A stretch of 64,000 bases of DNA from Methylomonas subterranea (GTDB lineage Bacteria; Pseudomonadota; Gammaproteobacteria; Methylococcales; Methylomonadaceae), in NCBI RefSeq assembly GCF_024505185.1, contig NZ_JANIBJ010000007.1:61150-125149 (forward strand). The letters run 5' to 3'. The notes beneath the pieces were generated by a model. The model was not told the origin of the DNA. It saw nothing but the letters and a program-made list of their open reading frames with translations, and did not search any database. Of this stretch, positions 25,996 through 35,574 are shown piece by piece. Every line of letters begins with the position of its first letter. Position 1 is the stretch's first letter. The position numbers were made by a program, and so were the translations under genes.

Positions 25996-28900
25996 TTATG
26001 CCGCCGGCTCCAGCAGATTGCCGAATGCTCTGATCAAGGTGACATAGGCCAGCAGGTTCAAGGGGGTCAGTTTCTGATTTTCCAGATAAATTTTACGGTA
26101 ATACTTTAGTTGAGTTTTATCGATATGCTTGGCGATGTAATCGGCGCAGTCCGCCGACTGCCTGAGCAACATTTTGCCGACCAAGTCGGCGCTAAAGCGG
26201 TGAATGTCCGCGCGGAGAGAGTTACAAACGGATTTTACCCAGTAGTCGCGATGGGGTACTTCGCCGAGTTGTTGTTCAATGTGATTTAAGCCGAAGGTTT
26301 GGCTGATGTCGGTCAATAAGCTCAATATGACGAGCAGATCCCGCTGATTGCCGACCACCAGGGAAACCATGAAAGGGAAATCTTTCAGGCGATTTATCGT
26401 TGCCAGTTTTTCGGTCAATTCGGCGGGTATTCGATTCGGTTCCGCACTGTTCGGTTGTTCCGCCGGGGCTTCGCCGATTGGCCGGTTTAAATAGTCTTTG
26501 TAGAGTTTTAAATAAGCGCCATAGCTGTTTATGGTTTCCGAATCGGGACAAATATTTTTTTTATGCAGGACGGTCCAATCGGAAAACTCGGTCAGGGTAT
26601 TTTCTATTTGCAGTAATAATTGATATTGCAGATTGGCCTCCACCGTATTGTCCAAGGCATAAATGGCTTTTCTGAGGTCGTGGGCCCGCAGGACGCTGTC
26701 GAAGGTCAAATAACTTTTCACAAAGGCCAAAATGCTGCCGTTCTCTATGTCTTCATAATGGCTCAGAAAAGCGCAGCCGGCTTGATTGACGATATAGTTG
26801 CTTATCACGGTGGATTTGATTTCATTGGCCAGCGGATGGGTGCAAAGATATTGTTGATATTGTTCTACGAAGGATTCCGGAAAATAAGCTTGTAAATAAG
26901 CGCCGCAGCAACCGTCATGCAATATGTCGGTGTGATTTTGGATTTGTCCGGTCAAGTACATTTTGCTGGCGGATATCAATACCGCCAGCTCCGGACGGGT
27001 AAGCATCTGGCCGGGCCGGGCTTGAATTTCGCCGGTTCGCGGGAAGGATTCCACGGCCCGGTCCAAAAAGCCGGCGGCTTCCAGCCGCTCCGCTACTTGC
27101 ATGAATGCGGCCGGGTTTTCCGCGCAGCGTTTTTGCTCCAGCGACAGGCACAGGCTTTGCGCATAATTGTCCGCCAATACCAATTGGCAGACTTCTTCGG
27201 TCATGCCTATGAACAGGCTTTGATAGTCCTCGATTATGTTTTTCTTGTGCAAACGGGTCAGCAGTATCTTTAAATTGACTTCGTGATCGGAAGTATCGAC
27301 GCCGGCGGAATTGTCGACCGCGTCGGTATTGATGCGGCCGCCGCGCAATGCGTATTCGATGCGGGCGGGCTGGGTGAAGCCCAGGTTGGCGCCTTCGCCC
27401 ACCACCAGCGCGGCCAGTTCGCAGGCGTCCACCCGCACATTGTCGTTGCCGCGATCGCCGACATCTTCCGATTTTTCCGTGCCGGCCTTGACATAGGTGC
27501 CTATGCCGCCCAGCCACAACAAATCCACCGGCGCCTTCAACAAGTATTGAATCAGCGTGTCGCCGTCGATGGATTTGTAGCGTATGCCCAGCCATTGTCT
27601 CAATTCGGCGGAAACCGGAATGTCCTTGTCGCTCCGTTCGTAGACTCCGCCGCCACGGGAAATCAAGCCGCGATCATAATCGTTCCAGCTGGATCCCGGC
27701 AGTTCGAACAGGCGTTGCCTTTCCGCAAGCGCCCTGTCCAAAGCGGTTGGATTGGGGTCGAGAAAAATATGCTGGCCGCTGAATGCCGCCAACAGGCGGA
27801 TGTGGGGCGACAGCAGCATGCCGTTGCCGAACACGTCGCCGTCCATGCTGCCTACGCCGACCACCGTGAAAGCTTGCGTCTGAATGTCCTTGCCGAGCTC
27901 GCGGAAATGCCTTTGCACGCATTTCCAGGCACCGCGGGCGGTGATGCCCAGCGCTTTGTGGTCGTAGCCGCGCGAACCACCGCTGGCAAAGGCGTCGCCC
28001 AGCCAAAATTGATATTCGGCCGCCACGCCGTTGGCGATATCGGAAAACTTGGCGGTGCCTTTGTCGGCGGCCACCACCAGATAGGGGTCCGGATCGTCGT
28101 GCACCACGATGCCGGCGGGGCTGACGATGCTGTCGTCATGATAATTGTCGGTCAAATCCAGCAAACCGCGCATCAGGCGTATGTAGGCGTTTTTGCCGGC
28201 GGCCCTGAAGTCCTGGGGAGCGCCGTGATTTTTCACCACAAAGCCGCCCTTGGCGCCGGTGGGAATAATCAGCGCATTTTTGCTGATTTGGGTTTGCATC
28301 AGATCCAGTATTTCGGTTCTGAAGTCGTCGATGCGGTCGGACCAGCGAATGCCGCCGCGCGACACTTTGCCGCCGCGTAAATGTATCCCTTCCATATCGA
28401 CGCCGTGCACGTAAATCTCATATTGCGGCTTGGGCGGCGGCATATCTATTACGCCCAGGCTGTTGATTTTGATGGCGATAAAGTAATCGTCGCATAGTCT
28501 GCGTTTATGAAAATTGCTCCTGACCGTGGCATCGATCAGATTGAACAGGGTGCGCAAGATACGGTCATCGTTGATGTGGGCCACCGAGGCCATATCCTCC
28601 AGCAAGCGCAGGCGCAGCGGGAACAAAACCTGTTCCTCCCTGACCAGGGCATCCCGCCAGTCGGGATGGGGTCTGAAGCGGGCTTCGAAATATTCGTAAA
28701 GGCCTTTTGCCACTTGCGGGTTATTGATCAGCGCCCGGTGAATGCTGTCTTTTGTGGTGCGCTGTTCCAGTTGCAGGTAATAGTTTCGATAGGTGCGCAA
28801 CACATCGCAGGCTTGCCAGTCCATGGCGGTGGTAATGACCAGTTTGTGGAGGGCGTCGTTTTCCACCCGTTCCGACATCACGGCCTGTATGGTTTCCAAC

Positions 28901-29331
28901 AGACTCTGTCTGATGAGCTTGACGGGTTGGCATTGGCTGCTTGCGGCCTTGATGGTGAAGCTTTTGATGGTGGCGTGAACGCCGTCTATCGAAAAACCGA
29001 ATTGCACTTGGTCGATGACCCGCAAATTCAGGTTTTCCAGTATCGGAATAAACTCATCCAGATAACGTTCTCGCGGGCTGTAGAAATGCAGCCGGTAATA
29101 CGGGTGGTTGGCGTAGGGTTTGACCAATGAAACGCTTTGCCGATTGGAGTTTAGCAAGCGCTCCAATTGCAGAATATCGTTGAAGGCAAATCGCGGCGAA
29201 ATCAGATTCCGGTAATCCGGCGGAAACAAGGCATGATATTTTTGCCATAACGGCGGCCCGTCCTGTTTGCCCAAGGCTTTTTCAATGAATATCTTCAGGT
29301 TTTCCGGCCATGATCGTGTCCGTTTATGCAT
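25996..29331 (-). CDS. NAD-specific glutamate dehydrogenase, short large-type form
   Basis: A 1111-residue NAD-dependent glutamate dehydrogenase of the large-subunit type, interconverting glutamate with 2-oxoglutarate and ammonia. The catalytic core is seen around residues 320-760: 'RGGIRWSDRIDDFRTEILDLMQTQISKNALIIPTGAKGGFV' with the active lysine in GAKGG, 'GDAFASGGSRGYDHKALGITARGAWKCVQRHF', and 'VVGVGSMDGDVFGNGMLLS' in the dinucleotide-binding part. The well-known 180-kDa enzymes have about 1600 residues; this one lacks roughly the first 500, putting it in the shorter ~115-kDa class. It starts cleanly at an ATG with no upstream homology, so this looks like a natural short form. It stands alone with its own terminator. 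Confidence 0.88.
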   Translation of the reverse strand: MHKRTRSWPENLKIFIEKALGKQDGPPLWQKYHALFPPDYRNLISPRFAFNDILQLERLLNSNRQSVSLVKPYANHPYYRLHFYSPRERYLDEFIPILENLNLRVIDQVQFGFSIDGVHATIKSFTIKAASSQCQPVKLIRQSLLETIQAVMSERVENDALHKLVITTAMDWQACDVLRTYRNYYLQLEQRTTKDSIHRALINNPQVAKGLYEYFEARFRPHPDWRDALVREEQVLFPLRLRLLEDMASVAHINDDRILRTLFNLIDATVRSNFHKRRLCDDYFIAIKINSLGVIDMPPPKPQYEIYVHGVDMEGIHLRGGKVSRGGIRWSDRIDDFRTEILDLMQTQISKNALIIPTGAKGGFVVKNHGAPQDFRAAGKNAYIRLMRGLLDLTDNYHDDSIVSPAGIVVHDDPDPYLVVAADKGTAKFSDIANGVAAEYQFWLGDAFASGGSRGYDHKALGITARGAWKCVQRHFRELGKDIQTQAFTVVGVGSMDGDVFGNGMLLSPHIRLLAAFSGQHIFLDPNPTALDRALAERQRLFELPGSSWNDYDRGLISRGGGVYERSDKDIPVSAELRQWLGIRYKSIDGDTLIQYLLKAPVDLLWLGGIGTYVKAGTEKSEDVGDRGNDNVRVDACELAALVVGEGANLGFTQPARIEYALRGGRINTDAVDNSAGVDTSDHEVNLKILLTRLHKKNIIEDYQSLFIGMTEEVCQLVLADNYAQSLCLSLEQKRCAENPAAFMQVAERLEAAGFLDRAVESFPRTGEIQARPGQMLTRPELAVLISASKMYLTGQIQNHTDILHDGCCGAYLQAYFPESFVEQYQQYLCTHPLANEIKSTVISNYIVNQAGCAFLSHYEDIENGSILAFVKSYLTFDSVLRAHDLRKAIYALDNTVEANLQYQLLLQIENTLTEFSDWTVLHKKNICPDSETINSYGAYLKLYKDYLNRPIGEAPAEQPNSAEPNRIPAELTEKLATINRLKDFPFMVSLVVGNQRDLLVILSLLTDISQTFGLNHIEQQLGEVPHRDYWVKSVCNSLRADIHRFSADLVGKMLLRQSADCADYIAKHIDKTQLKYYRKIYLENQKLTPLNLLAYVTLIRAFGNLLEPAA

Positions 29332-29435
29332 GTGTTTGCTTCCCGCCGAGAATTGGGTTTTCAGGCTAGTTGGTTAATAGTTGTTATTTGACTGAATACG
29401 GCTGCTTTGCGTTTCCGTCGGCGAATGCCGGAGGG

Positions 29436-29858
29436 TTACAGGTTTTTGATGATTTCCAATACATTGTATTCAGTCTGTCGGGTGTAGGTCACCGAATCCA
29501 TCATCGAGCGGATAAAGAACAGTCCCATGCCGCCTTCCGTGGGATGGTCGAAATCAGGCGCCGGCACTTTGTCCAGATCGAAGCCTTGGCCGTGGTCGTA
29601 AACCTTAATGATTAACTGATCCCGTTGCAGGTGTATCGAGATGCGGACCGTGTCCTTGTGTTGGTCGTCGTTGGCGTGTTTGATGACGTTGGCTGTTGCT
29701 TCGGTTAATACCAGGTTTAACTGATAGGCCAGCGCTTCCCGGTCGCCCGTGTAGCCGTCCAGTTCCTTGACGATGCGTTCGCCTATGCTGCCGATCAAGT
29801 CCAAATATTTGGTATGGGAGGGAACGATAACGTCAACTTGTATTACGGAGGAACACAT
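29436..29858 (-). CDS. Anti-sigma-factor-type serine kinase (RsbW/SpoIIAB-like ATPase)
   Basis: A 140-residue GHKL ATPase. The N box is 'LVLTEATANVIKHAND' (about 50-66), the G1 box 'YDHGQGFDLDKVP' (about 92) and the G2 box 'EGGMGLFFIRSMMD' (about 110-123). It lacks a dimerisation-histidine domain, as in RsbW-type serine kinases that phosphorylate a STAS partner. Its gene begins 9 bp after the STAS gene, and a PP2C phosphatase is coded nearby on the other strand. Together they make the three parts of a partner-switching circuit. The final target (sigma factor or other) is not visible. Confidence 0.85.
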   Translation of the reverse strand: MCSSVIQVDVIVPSHTKYLDLIGSIGERIVKELDGYTGDREALAYQLNLVLTEATANVIKHANDDQHKDTVRISIHLQRDQLIIKVYDHGQGFDLDKVPAPDFDHPTEGGMGLFFIRSMMDSVTYTRQTEYNVLEIIKNL

Positions 29859-29867
29859 AAGGCATCT

Positions 29868-30206
29868 CTATGGCTGATTGCTGAGTACTTCGTTTATGTC
29901 GGCATAAATTTCAAAAACCCGCGTCAGACGGGTAAGTTCAAACATCGATAATACTTGCGGTTGTATATTGGCCAGCATGAATCGTCCGGACTTGGCGGCC
30001 AACTGTTTATGGCCGAATAATAAGGCTCCCAGGCCCGAGCTATCAATAAAGCGAACCTGTTTTAGCTGCACTATGAGTTGATTTTCGCCGCTCTCTATTA
30101 TTTCCAAAAGATATTCTTTTAATTCGGCCGAATTGTGAGCATCTATTCTTTCGTTTTGAATGGTCAGCACACTAAAGTTATTTATTTTTTCCAGGTTGAA
30201 ATTCAT
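29868..30206 (-). CDS. STAS-domain anti-sigma-factor antagonist
   Basis: A 112-residue single STAS domain with the signature 'VRFIDSSGLGALLFGHKQL' (about 50-68). The serine of DSSG is the usual phosphorylation site in SpoIIAA/RsbV proteins. It is the first gene of a two-gene operon with the RsbW-like kinase. It would bind the kinase when dephosphorylated by a PP2C enzyme, plausibly the one at 32154. Confidence 0.87.
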   Translation of the reverse strand: MNFNLEKINNFSVLTIQNERIDAHNSAELKEYLLEIIESGENQLIVQLKQVRFIDSSGLGALLFGHKQLAAKSGRFMLANIQPQVLSMFELTRLTRVFEIYADINEVLSNQP

Positions 30207-30481
30207 TTTTTTTATGGTAGGTATAAATATTTAAACTCATTAAAATCGCAGCTTAGCACCAATCCCAAAAATATTGAATCAATTCGGTTGGCGGCGCTCT
30301 ATGCGGCGTGCCTTGCGTATTGAGACAAGGCCGGCCGGGATTCGTTCTTCGATGTATCGTCGGTTTGGTAAATCGCTTGCCCGGGGACGGCAATCGGATG
30401 TACTGTGCAAACCGAATAAAGAGGACTCCCTAACGTGCGGACGGCCTGAAACCCAGCGTTTTTTTTACAGGATAACTGCTT

Positions 30482-32134
30482 ATGAATACTGTTAAGTTCG
30501 ATTGCATCGGTCAATACCTGCTCGAGCGTTTATACGCGGCCGGCGTCAAGCATGTGTTTGGGGTGCCTGGGGATTATGTACTGGGCTTTTACGATTTGAT
30601 GGATAAAAGCCCCATCCAGCATATCGGCACCACCCGCGAGGATACCGCGGCCTTTGCCGCCGACGGCTATGCCCGCTGTCTGGGATTGGGGGCGCTGGCC
30701 GTGACTTATGGGGTGGGAGCCTTGAATACCGTCAATGCGGTGGCCGGCGCCTTCGCGGAATCCTCGCCGGTCATTGTGATCAGCGGCGCGCCCGGTGTGC
30801 GCGAACAGCGCGACGATCCGTTGATCCATCACCGTTTCGGCCCGTTCAACTTCCAGCGGGAAATTTTTGAACGCATCACTTGCGCCACGGCGGTGCTCAA
30901 CGATCCGGTTATCGCCTTTCGCCAGATAGACCATGTCATCGCCGCCGCCCGTCGGCACTGTAAACCGGTTTATATCGAAATCCCCCGCGATCTGGTGTTG
31001 CGGGAAGGCTATCCGATGCCGACGGAAGCGCATGAGCCGCTGGCTAGCGACCCGGCCGCATTATCCGAAGCCGTGGCGGAAACCCTGGCTTTGCTGGGGA
31101 AATCGGTTTCGCCCATGGTCATGGCCGGTATCGAACTGCATAGGCGCGGTTTACAGAATCAGCTGGTCGAACTGATAGAACGGGCCAATCTGCCGGTAAC
31201 CGCCACCTTGACCGGCAAGTCCGTGATCGGAGAGCGGCATCCGGCCTATTTGGGTATTTACGAAGGCGCGATGAGTTCGGAGCATACCCGCTATGTGGTG
31301 GAGCAATCCGATTTATTATTGATGCTGGGGGTGACGCTCAATGAAGTCGATACCGGTATATACACCGCCAAGCTCGACCCCAGGCATACGGTACGCGCTG
31401 CGCTCAATGAGGTGGTGGTCAGCGCCCATCGCTATCCGCGGGTGGCGCTGGCGGATTATTTGAGCGCCTTGGTGGCGGCCGTCAAACCCGCCCAGGCGGC
31501 AATTCCGCCGCGGCCGGCCCGCGCGCCGGCCAGTTCCTTTCCCTCGGCCGACCAAGCCATCACCTGCGGCCGCTTGATCGAGCGGATCAATCAGGCGCTC
31601 GGCCCTGAAATCATTGTCGTGTGCGACGTGGGCGATTGTCTGTTCGCGGCCATCGATTTACAGGTGCACGGCCAAAGCGAATTCCTGGCTTCCGGTTTTT
31701 ACACCACCATGGGCTTTGCCGTGCCGGCCGCGCTGGGCGCGCAGGTGGCCCGGCCGGGACATAGGGCCTTGATTCTGGTGGGCGATGGCGCGTTTCAAAT
31801 GACCGGTACCGAATTGTCCACCCAAGCCAGGTTGGGGCTGGATTCCATCGTCATAGTGTTTAACAATCGCGGCTACAGTACCGAGCGCTGTATTCTTGAG
31901 GGACCGTTTAACGACATCGCCGGCTGGCGCTTCGACCGCCTGGGCGAGTTGTTCGGGCCGCTGCAAGGTTTCGATGTGACTACCGAACAGGAATTTGAAT
32001 CCGCCTTGCTGCAGTCTTTGGCTTGCCGAGACCGGCCCAGCATCATCAATGTGCATTTGGCCTCGGACGATACTTCCGCCGCCATGCGCAGGCTGGCCGA
32101 GCATTTAAAGTCCAAGGTGCAAGGCGAAGACTGA
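30482..32134 (+). CDS. Thiamine-diphosphate-dependent 2-oxoacid decarboxylase (pyruvate/indolepyruvate decarboxylase family)
   Basis: A 550-residue enzyme of the pyruvate decarboxylase group, which removes CO2 from 2-oxo acids to give aldehydes. The N-terminal domain has the cofactor glutamate in 'HIGTTREDTAAFAADGYAR' (about 50). The C-terminal domain has the thiamine-diphosphate motif 'GDGAFQMTGTELSTQARLGL...IVFNNRGYSTE', a GDG followed by NN about 28 residues later (about 435-465). Length and motifs fit indolepyruvate, phenylpyruvate or pyruvate decarboxylase, and I cannot separate these. The phosphatase gene downstream follows after 19 bp and is likely co-transcribed. Divergent from the STAS gene by 275 bp that contain only the two promoter regions. 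Confidence 0.87.
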   Translation: MNTVKFDCIGQYLLERLYAAGVKHVFGVPGDYVLGFYDLMDKSPIQHIGTTREDTAAFAADGYARCLGLGALAVTYGVGALNTVNAVAGAFAESSPVIVISGAPGVREQRDDPLIHHRFGPFNFQREIFERITCATAVLNDPVIAFRQIDHVIAAARRHCKPVYIEIPRDLVLREGYPMPTEAHEPLASDPAALSEAVAETLALLGKSVSPMVMAGIELHRRGLQNQLVELIERANLPVTATLTGKSVIGERHPAYLGIYEGAMSSEHTRYVVEQSDLLLMLGVTLNEVDTGIYTAKLDPRHTVRAALNEVVVSAHRYPRVALADYLSALVAAVKPAQAAIPPRPARAPASSFPSADQAITCGRLIERINQALGPEIIVVCDVGDCLFAAIDLQVHGQSEFLASGFYTTMGFAVPAALGAQVARPGHRALILVGDGAFQMTGTELSTQARLGLDSIVIVFNNRGYSTERCILEGPFNDIAGWRFDRLGELFGPLQGFDVTTEQEFESALLQSLACRDRPSIINVHLASDDTSAAMRRLAEHLKSKVQGED

Positions 32135-32153
32135 AGCCCGCCAAAAAGTGACC

Positions 32154-34394
32154 ATGTTTAACCCGGACGACGGCTCGCTATTCAATCTGTTGATCGTCAG
32201 ATACGCTGGCGGCGACCGGGCGCCCTATATCGCGCAGGCCAACGAAGCGGCGCGCAGACTGTTGGGGTACAGCGAAACCGAGCTGGCCGGTCGGCCGCTG
32301 AGCGTGATTTTCGCCGAAAACAGCCTGTCGCCATGGTGGGAGGAAGCGGCAAACCAGCCCGACAACCTTATCGATAGTCGTTTCGAAGCGGAAGTCATCA
32401 GCGCGGATCATCGCCGTATTCCGGCATGGGTGTCGGTTTTGTCGTGGCACGAACGCACGGCGCGGCCCGCGGATTATATTCTGCAAATTCAGCCTATCAA
32501 ATCCAGCGACGATGTATTTGTGATGCGGCGGGTGGTTGAACAAAGCGCCAGTGCCATGATGATTACCGACCGGCACGGCAGGATTGAATACGTCAACCCG
32601 AAATTTACCGAACTCACCGGCTATGCGGCGGAGGAGTTGATCGGGCAAAACCCGAACATGTTGCAATCCGGCCATATGCCGCCCGCGTTGTATCAAAGTC
32701 TGTGGGACACTCTGCTCGCGACCGGCCAGTGGCAAGGCGAAGTGCGCAATAAAGCCAAGGATGGGCGGGAATATTGGGTTTATGAAAGCCTTAGCGCGAT
32801 AAAAAATCGGGCCGGCGACATCACGCATTTTTTGGCCGTGGAGGAAGATATCACTCATCGCAAGGCGGTGGAGTCGGCCTTGTCCGAAAGCGAGCAGCGC
32901 TTCCGGCAAATGGCGGAATTGTCCGGCGAATGGCTGTGGGAGCAGGATCCGGCCGGTTATTACCTGTATAGCAGCGCGGCGGTCGAGCAGATTTTGGGTT
33001 TTACCCAGCAGCAAATCATAGGCAAGCATTACACGGAACTGCTGACCGCCCAGGACAAAGCCACCCAGACCGGTTACTCCAGCAATCAACATGCTTTTCG
33101 TGCCTTGATCAATCATTATCGGCACAGGGACGGTCATTTGGTGTTGACCGAGTCAACCGGTTTGCCGTTGTTTGACGACAGCGGCAAACTGCTTAAATGG
33201 CGGGGCGTGGACAGGGATATCACCGCGCGCCTGCAATTCCAGAACGATCTGATCGAATCGGAAAGGCGTACCCGTCTGATTATCGAAAGTTCGCTGGATG
33301 CCATCGTCATCATGGATGCCGACGGCATCGTTACCGATTGGAATCGACGCGCCGAAAAAATGTTCGGCTGGTCCGCCGCCGAAGCCATGGGCCGGCCGCT
33401 GGTTCAACTGATCATCCCGCAACGCTATCACCATGCATATCATCAGGGCATGCGGACTTTTCTAAACAGCGGAGAGGGGCCTATCTTGAATCGGCAGACC
33501 GAGCAACTGGCGGCCCGGCGCGATGGCAGCGAATTTCCGGTCGAGTTGAGCGTGTCGCCGTTGAAAGTTGGCGATAGCTATATTTTTAGCGGTTTCATAC
33601 ACGATATTTCCGGGCGCCGGGCGGCGGAACAGCAAATTCGTCAGGCAGAGGTCGAATTGGCGATTGCCCAAAACGAGATCAGAATCGCGCAACAGATTCA
33701 GTCCACCCTGTCGCCCGCGGCAGCCATTGAAACCGATGAGTTTGCCATCGCCGGTTTATGCGTGCCGGCGGATAAAGTGGGCGGCGATTATTACGATTAT
33801 TTTTTTCGCAACGGTAGTTGTCTGGATATCGTGATTGCCGACGTTTCCGGCCATTCGATCGGGCCGGCCTTGTTCATGGTGGAAACCCGTAGCGTCTTGC
33901 GCGTGCAACGCGATGAATCCGTTACCCCGGCGGAAGCCCTGGGAATATTGAACAGATTTCTGTTCAACGATCTGAATAACGCCGATTACTTTATCACTCT
34001 GTTTTACATGCAGGTCGATCTGGCCGGGCAGCATATCCGTTATGCCAATGCCGGCCACCCGCCACCGCTGTTGTTTAATCGCCCGCAAAACCGCTTCAAG
34101 GAACTGGATGCCGACGGCTTGATAGTCGGTATCAGGCAAGAAGTGGAATTTGAAGAAAAATCCCTGCCGTTGGCGGCGGGGGACGTGATTCTGTTTTATA
34201 CCGACGGCTTGGCCGAAGCGGAAAATCCGCAGCGGGAATTCTTCGGCTTGCAGAGGGTGAAAAGCGTGTTCCAGCAAAATTCGCATCTGCCGCCGGGAGC
34301 CATTATCGAAGCGATAAGCGCCGCCTTGAAGCAGTTTTGCCAAAGAACCCGCTTCAACGACGATATTACGCTCATGGTATTCAAGTGGCGCTGA
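32154..34394 (+). CDS. Multi-PAS PP2C-type (SpoIIE/RsbU) serine phosphatase
   Basis: A 746-residue sensor phosphatase: four PAS-type domains (about 10-120, 125-240, 250-365 and 372-490), a short coiled linker ('RRAAEQQIRQAEVELAIAQNEIRIAQQIQ', about 495-525) and a SpoIIE/PP2C domain (about 535-745). Metal-binding aspartates are in 'VGGDYYDYF', 'IVIADVSGHSIGPA' and the terminal 'FNDDITLMV'; 'LFYTDGLAEAEN' is also present. There are no membrane helices, so it senses a cytoplasmic signal, probably through a bound cofactor. It likely dephosphorylates the STAS protein coded at 29868. A GTG six bases upstream is an alternative start. The 3' end touches the edge of the integrase remnant. Confidence 0.87.
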   Translation: MFNPDDGSLFNLLIVRYAGGDRAPYIAQANEAARRLLGYSETELAGRPLSVIFAENSLSPWWEEAANQPDNLIDSRFEAEVISADHRRIPAWVSVLSWHERTARPADYILQIQPIKSSDDVFVMRRVVEQSASAMMITDRHGRIEYVNPKFTELTGYAAEELIGQNPNMLQSGHMPPALYQSLWDTLLATGQWQGEVRNKAKDGREYWVYESLSAIKNRAGDITHFLAVEEDITHRKAVESALSESEQRFRQMAELSGEWLWEQDPAGYYLYSSAAVEQILGFTQQQIIGKHYTELLTAQDKATQTGYSSNQHAFRALINHYRHRDGHLVLTESTGLPLFDDSGKLLKWRGVDRDITARLQFQNDLIESERRTRLIIESSLDAIVIMDADGIVTDWNRRAEKMFGWSAAEAMGRPLVQLIIPQRYHHAYHQGMRTFLNSGEGPILNRQTEQLAARRDGSEFPVELSVSPLKVGDSYIFSGFIHDISGRRAAEQQIRQAEVELAIAQNEIRIAQQIQSTLSPAAAIETDEFAIAGLCVPADKVGGDYYDYFFRNGSCLDIVIADVSGHSIGPALFMVETRSVLRVQRDESVTPAEALGILNRFLFNDLNNADYFITLFYMQVDLAGQHIRYANAGHPPPLLFNRPQNRFKELDADGLIVGIRQEVEFEEKSLPLAAGDVILFYTDGLAEAENPQREFFGLQRVKSVFQQNSHLPPGAIIEAISAALKQFCQRTRFNDDITLMVFKWR

Positions 34395-34469
34395 GGCGGT
34401 CGGCGGGTTAAACGATTGCGCGTATCAAAACGACTCCGCTCGACGCTCTTTGCTGGAAAATTTTCAAAG

Positions 34470-35395
34470 CCGTTTGACACATAAAGCCCGTGACCGGTGA
34501 GCGGTTTGAGTTCTTCCAATATGGCAACCGCCTGGCGCGCAAGCGGTACGATGTGTTGCACTTTGGTTTTAGTGACCAGGTAACGCCATTCGGCGGTTTC
34601 AAGGTTAACGTCTTGCCATTGCATGGCGCGAAATTCGCCCGGACGGACGAAAAACAGCGGCGCCAGTTTCAAGGCGCAAACCGCCGGCAGTGATCCTTGA
34701 TAGCTGTCGATCGCGCGTAGTAGTTCGGCGACTTCTTTGGGTTCGGTGATTGCGGCGAAGTGTTCGTCCTTGGCTGGGGGTAGCGCGCCTTTCAGGTCTT
34801 GGGTGATGTCGCGGTCGACGCGACCGGTGGTGACGGCGTACCGGGATACTTGGCCGCAGATTTGCAAGGTACGGTGGGCGGTTTCTATGGTGCCGCGCTC
34901 TTCAACGCGGCGAAGACAAACCAGGATGTCTTTCGGCAGGATTTCCGAGATTGGTCGATCACCAAGCCAGGGGAATATGTTTCGCTCGAGCATGCGCTTG
35001 GATCGGTTGTTCTTCTCGGTCCAAGTCTCAACCTTTTTTGATCCCCATTCGCGGGCGATGACTTCGAAGCTGTTGGCTACGCTCTCGGCGCGGGCTTCCT
35101 TGACGGCTTTGCGGTTTTCGCCGGGGTCGATCATCGCGGCAACCAGCTTTCGGGCTTCGTCGCGTTTTTCTCGGGCTTGGCCTAGGCTGACTTCCGGATA
35201 GGTGCCTAGCGAGAGTTGTTTTTCTTTGTTGTCGAAGCGGTATTTAAACCGCCACCACTTACCCCAACCGCTTTCGGTGGGCTTGACTAGTAGGAACAAT
35301 CCTTTTTCGTCGAATAGCTTGAAAGCCTTGCCGTCTTTGGCTTTGTCGCTTTTGTGAGCGTTGCGGCATGCGGTATCGGATGTTACCCCCAGTTG
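34470..35395 (-). pseudogene. Truncated P4-type tyrosine integrase
   Basis: This reading frame is clearly related to the intact integrase at 52042-53259. Shared blocks are 'FEVIAREWG.KKVETW.EKNNRSKRMLERNIFPWLG', 'GTIETAHRTLQICGQV', 'DLKGALPPAK.EHFAAITEPKEVAELLRAIDSYQGSLPAVCALKLAPL' and the first catalytic arginine in 'VRPGEFRAMQWQDV'. Homology stops after 'TGHGLYV', so the HxxR and tyrosine catalytic residues are missing. The downstream frame is unrelated. The expected N-terminal Met is also absent (the codon before 'GVTSDTACRNA' is CTG). It lies outside the left att repeat of the element, directly behind the PP2C gene, and appears to be the right end of an older, mostly deleted element. Confidence 0.85.
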
Positions 35396-35428
35396 CCCCC
35401 CGCATTTCAATGAATCCCGTTGAACGCT

Positions 35429-35454
35429 ATTGAACAATAAAAAACCCACTAAGC
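35429..35454 (+). repeat. Left attachment-site repeat (attL)
   Basis: 26 bp differing at three positions (all A versus G) from 53345-53370; the shared core includes ACAATAAAAAACCC and CTAAGC. The similarity fades out to the left (GTTgAACG versus GTTaGACA), as expected if both are right ends of related elements. In a tandem array this would be the middle att site. Confidence 0.7.
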
Positions 35455-35523
35455 TGCGACCTCTACCACAAAATACATTGAAAGCATCGTTGTTGCTGTG
35501 TTTCATAGATTTTATTTTTAGAT

Positions 35524-35543
35524 ATACCGCCAAAAATACCGCC
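35524..35543 (+). repeat. Left paired 8-bp repeats (candidate integrase arm sites)
   Basis: ATACCGCC occurs at 35524-35531 and 35536-35543, a 12-bp period. The identical pair with the identical period occurs at 53288-53307 inside the right end. Such short direct repeats near both ends are typical arm-type binding sites for tyrosine integrases. Confidence 0.6.
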
Positions 35544-35574
35544 ACCATTAAAGCCATACCCAAGTTTTTGACAT

